Of a DNA stretch of 64,000 nucleotides, positions 1-11,106 are shown piece after piece. Both the position numbers and the translations under genes were made by a program. Within the stretch, counting starts at the first letter, position 1. Each line of letters begins with the position of its first letter. The notes below the pieces were generated by a model, which had not been told where the DNA came from, made no database searches, and saw nothing but the letters and a program-made list of their open reading frames with translations. Origin of the DNA: Elephas maximus indicus (taxonomy: Eukaryota; Chordata; Mammalia; Proboscidea; Elephantidae). Where the stretch lies: positions 33,988,378 through 34,052,377 of the forward strand of contig NC_064839.1 in the NCBI RefSeq assembly GCF_024166365.1, given 5' to 3'.

Positions 1-1515
1 CCCTCTGGCACCAGAAGAAAGCAGATAATAAAAACCAGAGCAGAATTAAATGAAACAGAGAATAGAAAAACAATCTAAAGAGTTAACAAGACCAAAGCTG
101 GCTCTTTGAAAAGATCAATAAAATTGAATAAACCACTGGCCAAACTGAAAAGAAAAACAGGAGAGGAAGCAAATAACCCAAATAAGAAATGAGACACTTG
201 CTTTGGAAATCTATTTGGCACTTCCTTAGAAAGCTAGAAATAGGATTACCATATGACCCAGCAATCCCACTCCTTGGAATGTATCCTAGAGAAATAACAG
301 CCTTCACACAAACAGGTATATGTACACCTATGTTCATTGCAGCACTGTTCACAATAGCAAAAAGAAGGAAACAACTGAGGTGCCCATCAACGGATGAACG
401 GATAAACAAATTATGGTATATTCTCACAATGGAATATTATGTAATGATAAACAACAATGATGAATCTATGAAACATCTCATAACATGGAGGAATCTAGAA
501 GGCATTATGCTAAGTGAAGTTAGTTGCAAAAGGACAAATATTGTATAAGACCACTATTATAAAAACTCAAGAAAAGGTTGAAACACAGAAGAAAACATTC
601 TTTGATGGTTATGAGGGTGGGGAGTGATGGAGGGAGAGGGGTATTTACTAATTAGCTAGTAGACAAGAACTGTTTTAGGTGAAGGGAAGGTCAACACACA
701 GTACAGGGGAAGTCAGCGCAACTGGACTAATCTAAAAGGTAAGAAGTTCCCTGAATACAACCAAACACTTTGAGGGAGAGAGTAGCAGTACCAGGGGCCT
801 GGGGACCATGATTTTAGGGCACATCTAGGTCAACTGGCATAACAAAGTGTATCAAGAAAACGTTATGCATACCACCTTAGTAAGCAGCCATCTAACAGGC
901 ATCAATTGGTCTCAACTCACCTGGAGCAAAGGAGAATGGAAAACACCAAAGACACAAGGAAAATATGAGCCCAAGAGAAAGAAAGGGACACATAAACCAG
1001 AGACTCCATCAGCCTGAGACCAGAACTAGATGGTACCCGGCTACCACCAATGACTGCCCTGACAGGGAATACAACAGAGAATCCCTGATGGAGCAGGAGA
1101 AAATGGGATGCAGACCTCAAATTCTAGTGAAAAGACCAAACTTAATGGTCTGAGACTGGAGGGACCCCAGACATCATGGCCTCTGGACTCTTTGTTAGCC
1201 CAAAACTAAAACCATTCCTGAAGCCAACTCTTCAGACAAAGATTAAACTAGACTATAAGACATAAAATGATACTGCTGAGGAGTGAGCTTCTTGGATCAT
1301 GTAGACACATGAGACTATGTGGGCAGCTCCTGTCTGGTGGTGAGATGAGAAGGCAGAGGGGAACAGAAGCTAGTTGAATGGACATGGGAAATACAGGGTG
1401 GAGAGGAGTGTGCTGTCACAATACAGGGAGAGACCTAGGGTCTCATAACAATGTGTGTATACGTTTTTGTATGAGAAACTGACTAGAATTGTAAACTTTC
1501 ACTTAAAGCACAATT
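1..1515 (+). repeat. L1 LINE, 3' part of ORF2 plus 3' UTR
   Basis: The first 180 bases and 189-548 translate to decayed L1 ORF2 C-terminal sequence (key string GLPYDPAIPLLGMYP, then a FIAALFTIAK-like stretch). A 3' UTR follows, up to an A-rich end near 1,515. The block at about 910-1,150 recurs in inverse orientation at 32,780-33,030, inside another L1 3' UTR, so both belong to the same lineage-specific L1 subfamily. The reading frames are broken, so no active element is implied. Confidence 0.85.
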
Positions 1516-1689
1516 TTTTTAAAGCCATTCATTTGTAGTACTAGTACTACAGTTGTAGCAGTACTAGATAACAAAAAAAATACTCATCATGTATTTTTTC
1601 TATTTAAAAAATATTATATATTTCCTAGCATTATACACTGTAAGTGCCTAGAAACAGTGACTGACCCTATAACTATGAGCACCCTCAGC

Positions 1690-1895
1690 ACCTAGATTGT
1701 GTTCTCTAAAAGTCTATGAGCTTTTTTTAATGCTGTTGTGTATATCAAATGTATTCCCTTTTATTACCAAGTAGTATTATGCTACAATTTATTTATCCCT
1801 TACCTGTTGATGGTCATTTGGATAATTTGTTACTATTTCTTACTAAAATTATTTGTAATTTTTGGTTACTACAAATAAAGTTGCAAAAAACATTC
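1690..1895 (-). repeat. L1 3'-end fragment (minus strand)
   Basis: This stretch reads as the reverse complement of a L1 3' region: a motif about a change of state of a T-rich stretch, then CCTGTTGATGGTCATTTGG, which is typical of L1 3' ends read backwards. It abuts the plus-strand L1 that starts at about 1,895. The block 1,515-1,690 between the L1 pieces is AT-rich with no recognised content. Confidence 0.5.
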
Positions 1896-3285
1896 GAAAA
1901 AAAGATAAACTAGACTTCGTCAAAATTAAACATTTTTATTCATCAAAGGACACTCTCTAGAGATAGAATTGCAAAGGCCACCTACCACTTAGAGATGGGA
2001 GAAAATATTTGAAAATCATACAACTGATAAAGGTCTAGAATGCAGATAATATAATGAACTCTTACAACTCTACAACAAAAAGACAGGCAATTCTATTAAA
2101 TAATGGGCAAAGGACTTGAATAGGCATTTCACCAAAGAAGATATACATATGGCCAATAAGCACATGAAACGACATTTACTGTCCTTCATCATTAAAAAAA
2201 AAAAAAAAGAGAGAAGTGCAAATCAAAACCAAAATGAGATACCATTTCACAGGATTGTAATTGTTAGGGTGGCCATAATTAAAAAAATATATAACAAATG
2301 TTGATAAGGACATAGAGAAATTAGAATCCTGCAGCATGGCTGATGGGAATGTAAAATAGTGCTGCCACTATGAAAACAGTTTGGTGGTTCCTCGAAAGTT
2401 AAACACAGAATTACCGTATGACTCAGCAACTCCATTTCTAGACATAGAATTGAAAACAGGGACTCAAAATCTTGTACAGGAATGTTCATAGTAGCACTAT
2501 TCACAATAGCCAAAAGGTGGAAACAACCCAAATGTCCATCAATGGATGAATGGAGACAGAAGTTGTGGTAGGTACAGTCAGCCCTCCATATCTGCAGGAC
2601 TTGCATCCTCAGATTCAACCAAACTCAGATAGTTTGTTTGAGCATTGCTCGCCTTCCGTCTCGTTCACTCATTACTTCTATTGTATGCACCCTTTTTCTT
2701 CTTGTCATTGCTCCCTAAACAATACAATATAGCAACTATTTACATAGTATTTACATTGTATTACGTATTATGCTACTCTAGAGATGATTTAAGGTATACA
2801 GGAGAATGAGCACAGGTTGTATGTAAAACTCGCACCATTTTATACAGAGGACTTGAGCACTTGGAAATACTGGTATCTGCAGGGGGTCCAGGAACAAGGC
2901 CCCACGGATACCAGGGAATGACTGCATATAGAACTGAATATCAGTCAGCCATAAAAAAGGAATGAAGTACTTTGCGTGCTGCAATGTGAATGGAGCTTGA
3001 AAACATTACACTAAGTGAAAGAAGCCAGACACAACAGGTCTCATATTGTATGATCCCATTTATACGATATAACCTGTATAGGCAAATCAACAGAGACAGA
3101 AGCTAAGTTATGACTGCCACAGACTAGGGGGTGAGGGGAATGGAGGTGACTCCTTAATGAGTACGAGGTTTCCTAGAGGTGATGATAGCACATTATGAAT
3201 ACACTAAATGCCACTGAACTGTACACTTTGAATTGGTTAACGGTTAAATTTGTGTTCTGTGTATTTTACCTTAACGAAAAGAAAA
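1895..3285 (+). repeat. L1 LINE 3' end, interrupted by a DNA transposon
   Basis: Sequence from 1,895 translates to a decayed L1 ORF2 C-terminus (start of the KIKHFYSSKDTL-like string, then KATYHLEMG). The L1 is broken at 2,574 by a MER2-like element and resumes at 2,927 with the usual L1 stretch around CAGCCATAAAAAAGGAATGA. It ends in an L1 3' UTR near 3,285 (GAATTGGTTAACGGTTAAAT region). Confidence 0.75.
2574..2926 (-). mobile_element. MER2-like Tigger-derived DNA transposon
   Basis: A roughly 350-bp element starts with CAGTCAGCCCTCCATATCTG and ends with a matching inverted terminus (GGATACCAGGGAATGACTG). TA dinucleotides lie at both borders, as expected for pogo/Tigger elements. Its centre holds the family's typical TTCCCTAAACAATACAATAT-like block. 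It is non-autonomous and sits inside the L1 at 1,895-3,285, so it moved after that L1 had landed. Orientation is given relative to the usual consensus and is uncertain. Confidence 0.75.
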
Positions 3286-3297
3286 AAACAGTGCTTG

Positions 3298-3600
3298 GAA
3301 CCAGTCCATTCTAGTTCAACCCCAGCTGAGAATTTGCATTTCATCCCAAATGTATCGAATCAGAATCTACATTTTAACAAGATCCCCAGGTGATTCTTGT
3401 GATCTTGTTAAAATGTAGATTCTGATTCAGTATATCTGGGGTTGAAATGCAAATTGTCGGCAGGGAATCTAACCAGAATGAACCAGTTCCAAATTCTACA
3501 GAAGAAAACAAAACTACAGTGACTCCAGCTGCCTGAGTTTTAACAAGCCCTGCAGGTGATTCTGATGTGCACTGAGGTTTGAGAATCCCTAATCTAACCC
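3298..3600. repeat. Fold-back (palindromic) MER5-like sequence
   Basis: Bases 3,361-3,384 are a perfect 24-bp inverted repeat of 3,401-3,424, with a 16-bp loop. Weaker pairing extends outward on both sides to about 3,298 and 3,490. The text resembles hAT-Charlie/MER5 sequence (GTGCACTGAGGTTTGAGAATC at the right end). Likely two oppositely oriented MER5-type fragments, or one internally inverted copy. Confidence 0.6.
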
Positions 3601-3944
3601 AATTTATTTTAAGTCCAAAGCCCGAGGCTATCGAACAAGATCATGGCTGAGGCCGGAGTATGAGTGAGGAGAGGGTACTGTGAGTGCCAGAGGCAGAGGG
3701 ACAACGGGCCTGACACGCAATCCCAGGGCACACCAAACAGGTGCTGTCCTTGGCAACTAGTAAGAAGCCAGAGCCCATTCCTCCATCAATGACATCATTA
3801 TTGAGTGCCCACTGTGTGCCAGAGTCTAGTGGACATGTTTAAGGTCTTACTGAAGACCTGGAGGTGGAAAGGGCAAAAGACAGGATTGGGTCTGGAACAG
3901 AAATATATTTGGTTTCTTAGGGCTCACAGGGTTGAGTGTGATCC
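3601..3944. other. Intergenic sequence, nothing recognised
   Basis: There is no coding frame of note and no repeat that I recognise. The stretch forms the 3' flank of the minus-strand reductase pseudogene, whose last exon ends at about 3,945. I did not find an AATAAA signal for that copy. Confidence 0.4.
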
Positions 3945-5722
3945 TCAAGGAAGATCACCAGGCATTAGCAGGCTACTGCCTCCTTCTCTGTGAGCCAAAC
4001 CATCATCTAAGAATGCCTTGGATGAACTATGTAACCATCAGTGGGGGCTACAGAAATCATGACCCCTGAGGCCTTGCTGAGATCACCTGGCCCCAGGCTG
4101 CCTAAAACCAGATTTGCAAAGCTGAGTCAAGTCAGGTAGAAGAAGCTGGATCTCATATCATCAGGGGTCTCACTGCCGCCTACCTCTTATCCATGGTCAG
4201 GATGGGACAGGGGGGCTCACATGCAAACGGCTATCCCAGAGATTTCCATAAAGGATCTTCCCTCTTGCAATATGACTGTCACTTATTCTGGAGACCACTC
4301 CCCTTCTCTGAACTTAGCCTTCCAACTCCAGCACCCTCTTTCCCCAGTTCCACTACTTTGCTTCTGAACTGCTGCATTCTGTGTGCAGCATGAACCCCAG
4401 AACTCAGTCATACAATTTCCCTCTAGGCAACCATTTTAGGCAACTTCACTTGCAGCTCTGAAAGAATGGAGTCCAACGGTAGAGGACTCATTGGACCTGT
4501 GTCTCCCCCTGACACTCCTGGGACTACAACTGAGCTGCCTCAAGCCTGAACCATAGCTTTGAAAGTTGGGAAACTAACACTCACAATGTGCAAAGTGGAA
4601 GAGCCCACGTCTGTGTGCACACAGCAGAGTGGATGCCCACACACAGGATGCCTTCTTCAGTGTAGGCCCCGAGTTTGGCACCGGGTCAGCAGGCTAAGGG
4701 CAGCCTGGGAAAGGGACGTGCTGGGAAGGGCTGTGGCAGAGTCAGGTAGGCCCCAGAGGCAGACAACATCCCTGATCTTCCTACTTCACTCACCTACAGC
4801 AGTAAGACACCTTTTCTGTAATCCTGGCCCTGTATTCCTGTGATGGAACCAGCAGTGCTGCAAAGGTTGAAGATTACAAGTACCTGTTAGCTTAGTTCCT
4901 TCTGTAGGTGGGTCTTGGCAGTCTTCCTCAGCTGTAACCCAAAGACCTGAGGCAGGGGAAGGGGAGGGATGGGCAAGCAAGTAAAGGTAAGCCCTCAGCA
5001 TTTATTCTTGACAAATCTAAGCCTGACAACAAAACTTATCATATTCTCATTTTATAGGTAAGTCTAGATGACTGAGCTTGGCACCAACATTCAGTGGCAT
5101 TGGAGATAGGTTCCTTCCACAACCTGGGCTGGGCAATCTCCCCTTTCCCTCACCCAGGACTCTTTAGATGCAGGAGAGCATCAGCTGACCGGCAAAGTCT
5201 ACTCTGGGCCAGCAAGTGGGCTTAGGGGCTCACCTGGTGGAGTCACAGGGGCCCCACAATCTTGATCTGTCTACATATTGGACAGCATCTCCATGTCCAG
5301 CGATGAGAGTATCATCAGCCCACTTTGTTGACCACCCAGGATAGACCTTCACCACTCAGGAGCTCCAGCGCCTGCCTCTCAGCTAACTGAATGAATAAGG
5401 GGCAAGAGAATCCTGGCAGCAGGGAGATAAATAGCCCATGGCTCCTTTTGCCTTCACCAAGATGAAGGATCCACCGGTTTTATTCCTGTTCTGTATGGGA
5501 GAGGATACAAGAGGGACCCTGGGCCTCACAAACCTGCACCCAGTTCACATCCAGCTAGGTCCTGGCAGCCTCTTACCTATACTTGGGGCTCATTTGGGGT
5601 TCTGACATATGGTAAACTCCAGCTCCAGGGGCTGGGACAGTGTCAGCAGCTGGGGCACCAACTCCAGCTAGGGAGCAGTTGGCACCAGTCATCAGGGCAT
5701 TGCACTAGAAACTAGGAGTGAT
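3945..5722 (-). pseudogene. Short-chain dehydrogenase/reductase pseudogene, copy B (C-factor-like), with introns
   Basis: All six exons of the plus-strand copy at 19-21.7 kb can be matched here in reverse: exon 1 about 5,722-5,577, exon 2 about 5,503-5,459, exon 3 about 5,345-5,234, exon 4 4,946-4,794, exon 5 4,704-4,585, exon 6 from 4,047 down to about 3,945. Splice-site dinucleotides survive at several borders (gtaag after exon 1, gtgag after exons 3 to 5). Intron sequence is also shared: the stretch after exon 2, around AGCCATGGGCTATTTATCTC, is nearly identical in both copies, so this is a genomic duplicate and not a retrocopy. The start codon is lost, exon 1 has an upstream stop, the glycine-rich cofactor motif is degraded, exon 5 is frameshifted with a stop, and the catalytic YxxxK of exon 4 is disrupted. 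It is dead and more decayed than copy A. The SDR assignment rests on copy A. Confidence 0.8.
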
Positions 5723-6072
5723 GTGTTCAGAGTCCAAAGGCAATGTCAACAGAAGGGGGAGAAGGTGCAGAGACAACAACCCCCTCCCTGAGTCTGGCGG
5801 CAGAGAGATTGGCGTATTAAGGAGAGATGGGCATGGGCCCTCCAATGGAGCAACCAGGGGCTCCTCAGTGTCATTCGGATTTGGGAGAGTCTTTGCAGGT
5901 TGGGAAACTTAAGACTCATACCTTGGCAGGAGATTTCAACAAATGCACAAAGTGTTGGCTTGGAAAAAAAGCCAGAGATACAGCTGGTATCCAGAATTCC
6001 AACCTTAGTGTCTGCTTTCTAGAAGTGCTCCTGTCACATCCTGCATCATGTGCCTGCTTTATCGAGGGAGGT
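5723..6072. other. Spacer upstream of reductase copy B
   Basis: Sequence between the 5' end of reductase pseudogene copy B and a solo LTR. The short open frames here show no family resemblance. If the two reductase copies once shared a head-to-head promoter region, this stretch and 6,612-7,368 are what is left of it. Confidence 0.4.
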
Positions 6073-6611
6073 GTGATGGTTAAGGTTGTGTGTCAACTTG
6101 GCTGGGCCATGATTCTCAGCGATTTGGCAGTCATATGATGTTGTGATCACTTCCACGATGAGATTTGAGATAACGTGATCACCTCAATGATGGGATATGC
6201 TGTGAGTAACTAATCAGTTGAAAGGGGGCTTCCTTTGGTATGTGGCCTGCATAGACTATATGTGGACATTCTGACAAGACTTGTGGGCTTTTGCATGCTC
6301 TGGATCCTGTATCTGGCTCCTGTTCGTTTACCCTCCAGTTCTTGGGAATTGAGCTAGCAGTTTATCTGTAGTCTTGCCTCCCGATCTTGGGATTCATCGA
6401 TCTTCACAGCCTGTGAGCAAGAGCCCTGCTCTCAAACATGCTGATCTTGGGTTTCCCAGACCCTGCGGGCACATGACTCAGGAGAAGGCTCCATCTTGAC
6501 CCACGGATTGGGACGTTCCAACCTCTACACAGCTTGAGCCTTTTCCTTGATGTAAATATATAGACACATATATATACATTTTACTTCTCTAGAGAACACA
6601 GCCTAAGACAG
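6073..6611 (+). mobile_element. Solo MaLR/ERVL-type LTR
   Basis: It begins TGATGGTTAAGGTTGTGTGTC and ends near TCTCTAGAGAACACAGCCTAAGACA. The same family recurs at 7,721-8,383 (plus) and 16,805-17,285 (minus). Length and termini fit a MaLR-like LTR, and no internal sequence follows here. Confidence 0.75.
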
Positions 6612-7368
6612 GAGGGCTTCCAGGAGAAGGGGAGTGAGGGAAGCAGAAGAGACTGGGGGAAGATTAGCAAGGGCCTGTTCTCACCTGGAGGCCAGCTTCA
6701 GCAGGCAGCATGAGATCTGGAATATGAATTAGACCCGTAGCTGGTCCCATCACCAGGCAAGGAGGCTGGACTTTTGAACTAATACATGAGTTGCTCATTG
6801 ACCTGCCCATGGCAAAGGAGAGAAATATGTCTCAAGCAAAATAAATCTCATTAAACCAAAGGAAATAAAACAAAGAAGGAGGAACTGTGAACTGTTAGCT
6901 ACCAATACAGGCACCATCTGGGCAGTTGATGCAATAGCCCTCTAAGCAACACCAAGATGGGCAAGGGACTCACCACTGGCAAATAAAAGTATACTCTACA
7001 GCTGGAAACAGAAACCTGTAAGGCAACTTGTGAGCTCACCTGGTCTCTGTCTCTTTCAGAGCTGCTCATTGCACATTCTCTGATTACTCTTGCCCAGGAA
7101 AGGGTCCCAATTCGCCCCACCTTACACAACAAGTGTTCGCTCAGCCCTCTGACTCCAACACACCCCTTAGTGCCTTGGATCGCTCCATCCCTCCTGAGCA
7201 TACCACCATCTCTGCCCACCGTGAAGAAAAAGAGATGTTGTAATTGCACTTCTTCCCCCCTCTGTGGACATCACTCCTGGATTGTAAACACATTTTCCCC
7301 ATTTCCAGCATGCAGGGAGGCTGAATCATACGAGAGAAAAGGGTTAATGCCCACTTTTTTTTCCACCA
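6612..7368. other. Sequence between solo LTR and provirus
   Basis: No gene is recognised; the open frames on both strands lack family features. The last bases (ACCA, 7,365-7,368) may be the 5' target-site duplication of the class I provirus, against GCCA at 19,014-19,017. Confidence 0.45.
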
Positions 7369-7696
7369 TGTAACCCACAGAGTTAAATTGTTCCCCCTCC
7401 TCCCCTCACCACCTCCCCCCCCAAGACATGAGAGTTCCTGATAAGACATTTCTGCATAATAACACAAGGTCATTCTACTGCTTCTCTGCTCAAGGCTGCT
7501 TCACTACTCATCAATCCCCCTCCACCACCACCACCACCAATTCAGACATGAGCAATAAGCCTCATAGCTGGCCTTAGATAAACTTCATGTGTCATATCCC
7601 CCCACCCATCATATTGCACCCCTACTGCACCCCCATACATGGTAATTAGTTCCTGAAATTGCCCACCTATTTCAGAAACTTCATGAATTATGTATG
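7369..7696 (+). repeat. Provirus 5' LTR, first part
   Basis: It aligns by eye with 18,505-18,805 of the 3' LTR (shared strings such as TTCCTGATAAGACATTTCTG and AACACAAGGTCAT). The LTR is interrupted after the GAATTATG at about 7,693 and resumes at 10,361 with TGCATAAGTTCCCTATCCC. Confidence 0.85.
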
Positions 7697-7720
7697 TCTT
7701 AGTCATCTAGTACTGCTCTG

Positions 7721-8383
7721 TGATGGTTAAGATTGTGTGTAAACTTGGCTGGGCCATGATTCTCAGTGTTTTAGCAGTTATATAATGTTGTGGTCACTTC
7801 CATGTTGAAATCCGATATGTAATCACCCCAGTGATGGTGTTTGCTGAGTGAGGGTGGGGCCTGTGGCAGCTTACTGCCCCCTCAGCCTTCATCTCCCCGC
7901 TTTCAATAGCCTACTTCCTTCCTGCTTACCTTGCAAAGGTTGTTGGCTTGTTCTGGATCCAGCAGCTGTCTCTTGCCTGACCTCTGGTTCTTGGGACTTG
8001 AGCTAGCAGCTTACCTGTCCATCTTGAGATTCGCCAATCTTCATGCCCTGTGAGCAAGGGTCCTGCTCCCTAACCCGCCTATCTTGGGTTCACCAGCCCC
8101 TGCAGCTAAGTGACTCAGGATAAGCCTTGCAATCTTGCCTGCCAACCTTAGGGATTCCTTGACCACCACAGCCTGTGAGTGATAGCCCTGGTTTCCGACC
8201 TGCTCATCTTGGGTTCACTAGTTTCTGCAGCTCCGTGAATTGGGAAAGGACCCTATCCTGATCCAAGGACTTGGGACGTTCCAACCCCTACAATTGCGTG
8301 AGCTGTTTCCTTGATATAAATCTATATATATACATTTATATGCATTACTGGTTTTGCTTCTCTAGAGTACCCAGCCTAAGACA
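7721..8383 (+). mobile_element. MaLR-type 5' LTR
   Basis: It has the same family start as the solo LTR at 6,073 (TGATGGTTAAGATTGTGTG) and ends CCCAGCCTAAGACA. Directly after it comes ATTGGTACCAAGAGTGG, which fits the primer-binding region of ERVL/MaLR elements, so this is a 5' LTR with internal sequence attached. Confidence 0.7.
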
Positions 8384-9337
8384 ATTGGTACCAAGAGTGG
8401 AGTGCTGCTCTAACAGATACGTAAAATGTGGAAGCAGTTTTGAAACTGTGAATGGATAGAGGAGCAGCAGGGACAGAGGTCCAGTAGCAGTAGAGAACCA
8501 GCAGCAACAGCAGAGAACCAGCAGCAACAGCAGAGAACCAGCAGCAGCAGAACCAGGAGATAAACATGAGACAGCACTAGAGCCGACCCATGGAGCAAGA
8601 GAGCTGACTGCCCGTACACAGGAGGCTTTCTGGCAGAATGGGGTGCCTCCAGGCACTTATCTGTGGAGCTACAGAGCTTTGGAACATTTGCCCAGCAGGG
8701 CAGATGCAGGCATGAGGCCTGAGGAGCTGAGAGGCCAAGAAATCAGGAAGCAGAAGCTGAGGAGACAACACAAGAAGCCAAGCTGCCTCAGTCTCAAAAG
8801 GTATGGCCATGACCTCAGGGGTTTCAAAGGGTGAAGCCATGGCCTCTGGTGTTTCTAAGGGTGGAGCTGCCACTCAAATGTATTAGTAGAATGGTGTGCC
8901 TAAAGCCAAGGGAGCAGAGTGGCTGTCCCAGTGGGCCTGGAAGGCAGAGCTGAAGCCCAGGGCCGAGGGGCCTCCACTCAGAATCTGGAGAGTGTGGCCA
9001 ATACCTAGAGGCTGGAGGGCAGGGTTACTGTGTAAATTGTCTCAGAGAACAGAGAATTTATTTTCAAAGCTTTGAGGGCTAACGTAATGTGTTCTGCTGA
9101 CTTGCTTGGTGCCTGTTATGCCTTTTTTCTCTCCAGTTTCTCCCATTTGTAATGGAAATGTCTTGCTTGTGCCTGTTCTGCCTTTGTACCTTCGGAAGCA
9201 AATAACTTGTATTCTAGATTTCACAGATTAAGAGAGAATTTTTGGATTTTGAACTTGGAGTTAAGACTTCTACTATGATACGATGGGGTGAATATGTTTT
9301 GCATGTTACAAGGATGTGATTTTGGGGGGCGTGGAAA
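8384..9337 (+). mobile_element. MaLR internal region
   Basis: The stretch runs from the primer-binding-like TGGTACCAAGAGTGG to the characteristic end of MaLR internal DNA (GTTTTGCATGTTACAAGGATGTGA, then TTTTGGGGGGC) just before the 3' LTR. MaLR elements encode no full gene set and no coding frame is expected. It contains a CAG-rich degenerate repeat at about 8,464-8,560. Confidence 0.65.
8464..8560 (+). repeat. CAG/CAA-rich tandem repeat
   Basis: Repeating units of the form AGCAGCAACAGCAGAGAACC occur about three times, with extra CAG triplets around them. This repeat causes several leucine-rich reading frames on the minus strand, which are not genes. Confidence 0.8.
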
Positions 9338-9831
9338 GTCGTGGATTGAATTATGTCCCCCCAAAAATGTGTTTATCAATTGGGCTGGGCCCTGATTTCT
9401 GGTATTGTGTGATTTTCCTCTATATTGTAAATCCTACCTCAATGATGTTAATGAGGGAAGATAGGCTGCAGATGTGTGCCTGAGGCAGGACTCAACCTAC
9501 AGGAATGGAATGCGTCTTGAGGCAATCTCTTGAGATATAAAAGGTAGATGCAAGTAGAGAGACGGGGGACCTCATACCACCAAGAAAGCAGTGCCAGAGT
9601 AGAGCACATCCCTTGGACCTGGGGTCCCTGCACCTGAGAAGCTCCCCAACCATGGGAAGACTGATGACAAGGTCCGTCCTCCAGAGCCAACAGAGAGAGA
9701 AAGCCTTCCCCTGGAGCAGACACCTTGAATTTGGACTTTTAGCCTACTTTACTGTGAGAGAATAGGCTTCTCTTTGTTAAAGCCATCCACTTGTAGTATC
9801 TCTGTTATAGCAGCACTAGACGACTAAGACA
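9338..9831 (+). mobile_element. MaLR LTR (GATTGAATTATGTCCCC family)
   Basis: It runs from TGGATTGAATTATGTCCCCCC to AGCAGCACTAGACGACTAAGACA. It follows MaLR internal sequence and should be that element's 3' LTR, but its start does not match the 5' LTR at 7,721 (see findings). Confidence 0.75.
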
Positions 9832-10360
9832 TGCTGTAACAGAAATACCACAAGTGGATGGCTTTAACAAACAGAAGCTTATTCTCTCTCAGTCTAGTAG
9901 GCTAGAAGTCCAAATTCAAGGTGTCAGCTCCAGGGGAAGGCTTTCTCTGTTGGCTCTAGAGGAAGGTCTCAGTCATCAATCTTTCCCTGGACTAGGAGCT
10001 TCTTCACACAGGAACCCCTGATCCAAAACACATGCTCTGCTCCCAGGACTGCTTTCTTGGTAGTATGAGGTCCCCCCTCTCTGCTTGCTTCCCTTTCCTT
10101 TTATCTCTTGTAAGATAAAAGGTGGTGCAGGCCACACACCAGGGAAAGTCTCTTTACATTGGATCAGGGATGTGAACTTAGAAAGGGTGTTACAATCTCA
10201 CCCTAATCCTCTAATCTTGCCTCATTAACCACAGGCAGAGATTAGGATTTATAACACATAGGAAAATTACAATCACAAAATGGAGGACAACCACACAACC
10301 CTGGGAATCATGGCCTAACCAAGTTGACATATATTCTGGGGGGACACAACTCAATCCATG

Positions 10361-10559
10361 ACAATGCATAAGTTCCCTATCCCAAACCCTATAACTGCCC
10401 TAAAATCCCCAACCTCAGAAAGCTTGATTTGAGACTTAGTCTCCGAGCTCCTTGTTTGACCAGCTTGCAAAAAGCCCACTTTCTCTTTCTCAACGGCCTG
10501 GTGTCTGTCAATTGACACCAGGTATCGCACCTGGCAGGATCCATTCCCATCAGGTTACA
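10361..10559 (+). repeat. Provirus 5' LTR, second part
   Basis: It matches 18,813-19,013 of the 3' LTR closely (TGCATAAGTTCCCTATCCC, then CTTGATTTGAGA). It ends GGTTACA, the inverse of the LTR start TGTAACC. Confidence 0.85.
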
Positions 10560-10564
10560 AATTC

Positions 10565-10582
10565 TGGTGACCCAGATGGGAC
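10565..10582 (+). promoter_or_regulatory. Probable retroviral primer-binding site, tRNA-Trp-like
   Basis: TGGTGACCCAGATGGGAC lies five bases after the 5' LTR. Against the 18 bases complementary to the 3' end of mammalian tRNA-Trp, recalled from memory, I count about 14 matches. Mutation since insertion could explain the rest. Confidence 0.55.
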
Positions 10583-11106
10583 CTTTATTCTGCTTCTAAC
10601 AGGCCACCTAGCTCCTGGGAGCACCTCGGACACCAGGCACAACCACCTCCCATCAGCACACACAGGCTAATTTCTCTGGAAGGTGACAGTGGAATTGGCC
10701 TTCCCGGCCAGAGCTGCTCCCAGACCCACGGCAACCCACTTTCTTGAGATTGAGAAATGGACCTGGGTAAGGAACATAATCTGGTGAGCACTGTGCAAAT
10801 GGTGCCACAAGTACCTAAGGGCTTCTAAGGGTGTGAGTGACTTAGGAGCCAGGAACAAGCCCAGAAAACTGCCATTTTTGTCAGAATCTGGGTGGTTGAG
10901 GGTCATGCCAGTGTGAGCCCATGAAAACTGCTGTTTCTGTCAGAATCAGGGTGGTTGAGGGTTACACTGCTTCAGTCATAAGAAACCCCGGTTACACTTT
11001 GGTCATTGTGGTTCTAGTACCCCTGTTTTTTCTGGTTTTAGCCTAGGTCCTGGTTTTTCTGGTTTCTAGTTGTTTTTTTTTTTTTAGTTTCGGCCTAGGC
11101 TCAAGT
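10583..11106 (+). other. Provirus leader region
   Basis: Untranslated leader between the primer-binding site and the gag-like frame. It contains a tandem-like duplication: two similar blocks around 10,862 and 10,925, both with AAAACTG then TTTTTGTCAGAATC or TTTCTGTCAGAATC. No coding frame was identified. Confidence 0.5.

Larger units (their letters stand above)
7697..10360 (-). mobile_element. MaLR LTR (minus), itself split by a MaLR provirus
   Basis: Read backwards, a MaLR LTR starts near 10,360 (TGTCATGGATTGA-like, as CAATCCATGACA on the plus strand) and runs down to 9,832. Its missing end is at 7,697-7,719 (GTCTTAGTCATCTAGTACTGCTC), where its usual sequence continues. The piece at 7,721-9,831 is therefore a later insertion into this LTR. 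Candidate 5-bp duplications are TGCTC/TGCTG. Confidence 0.7.

Noticed and set aside
189..548. 119-codon frame with PAIPLLGMYP
   Set aside because: L1 ORF2 remnant, not a host gene.
4786..5001. Minus-strand 71-codon frame similar to a plus-strand frame at 20,470
   Set aside because: Both are the same wrong frame across exon 4 of the reductase copies. The similarity is real, but it comes from the duplicated exon and not from this frame.
8345..8656. Leucine-rich minus frames
   Set aside because: Produced by the CAG-type repeat read in reverse.
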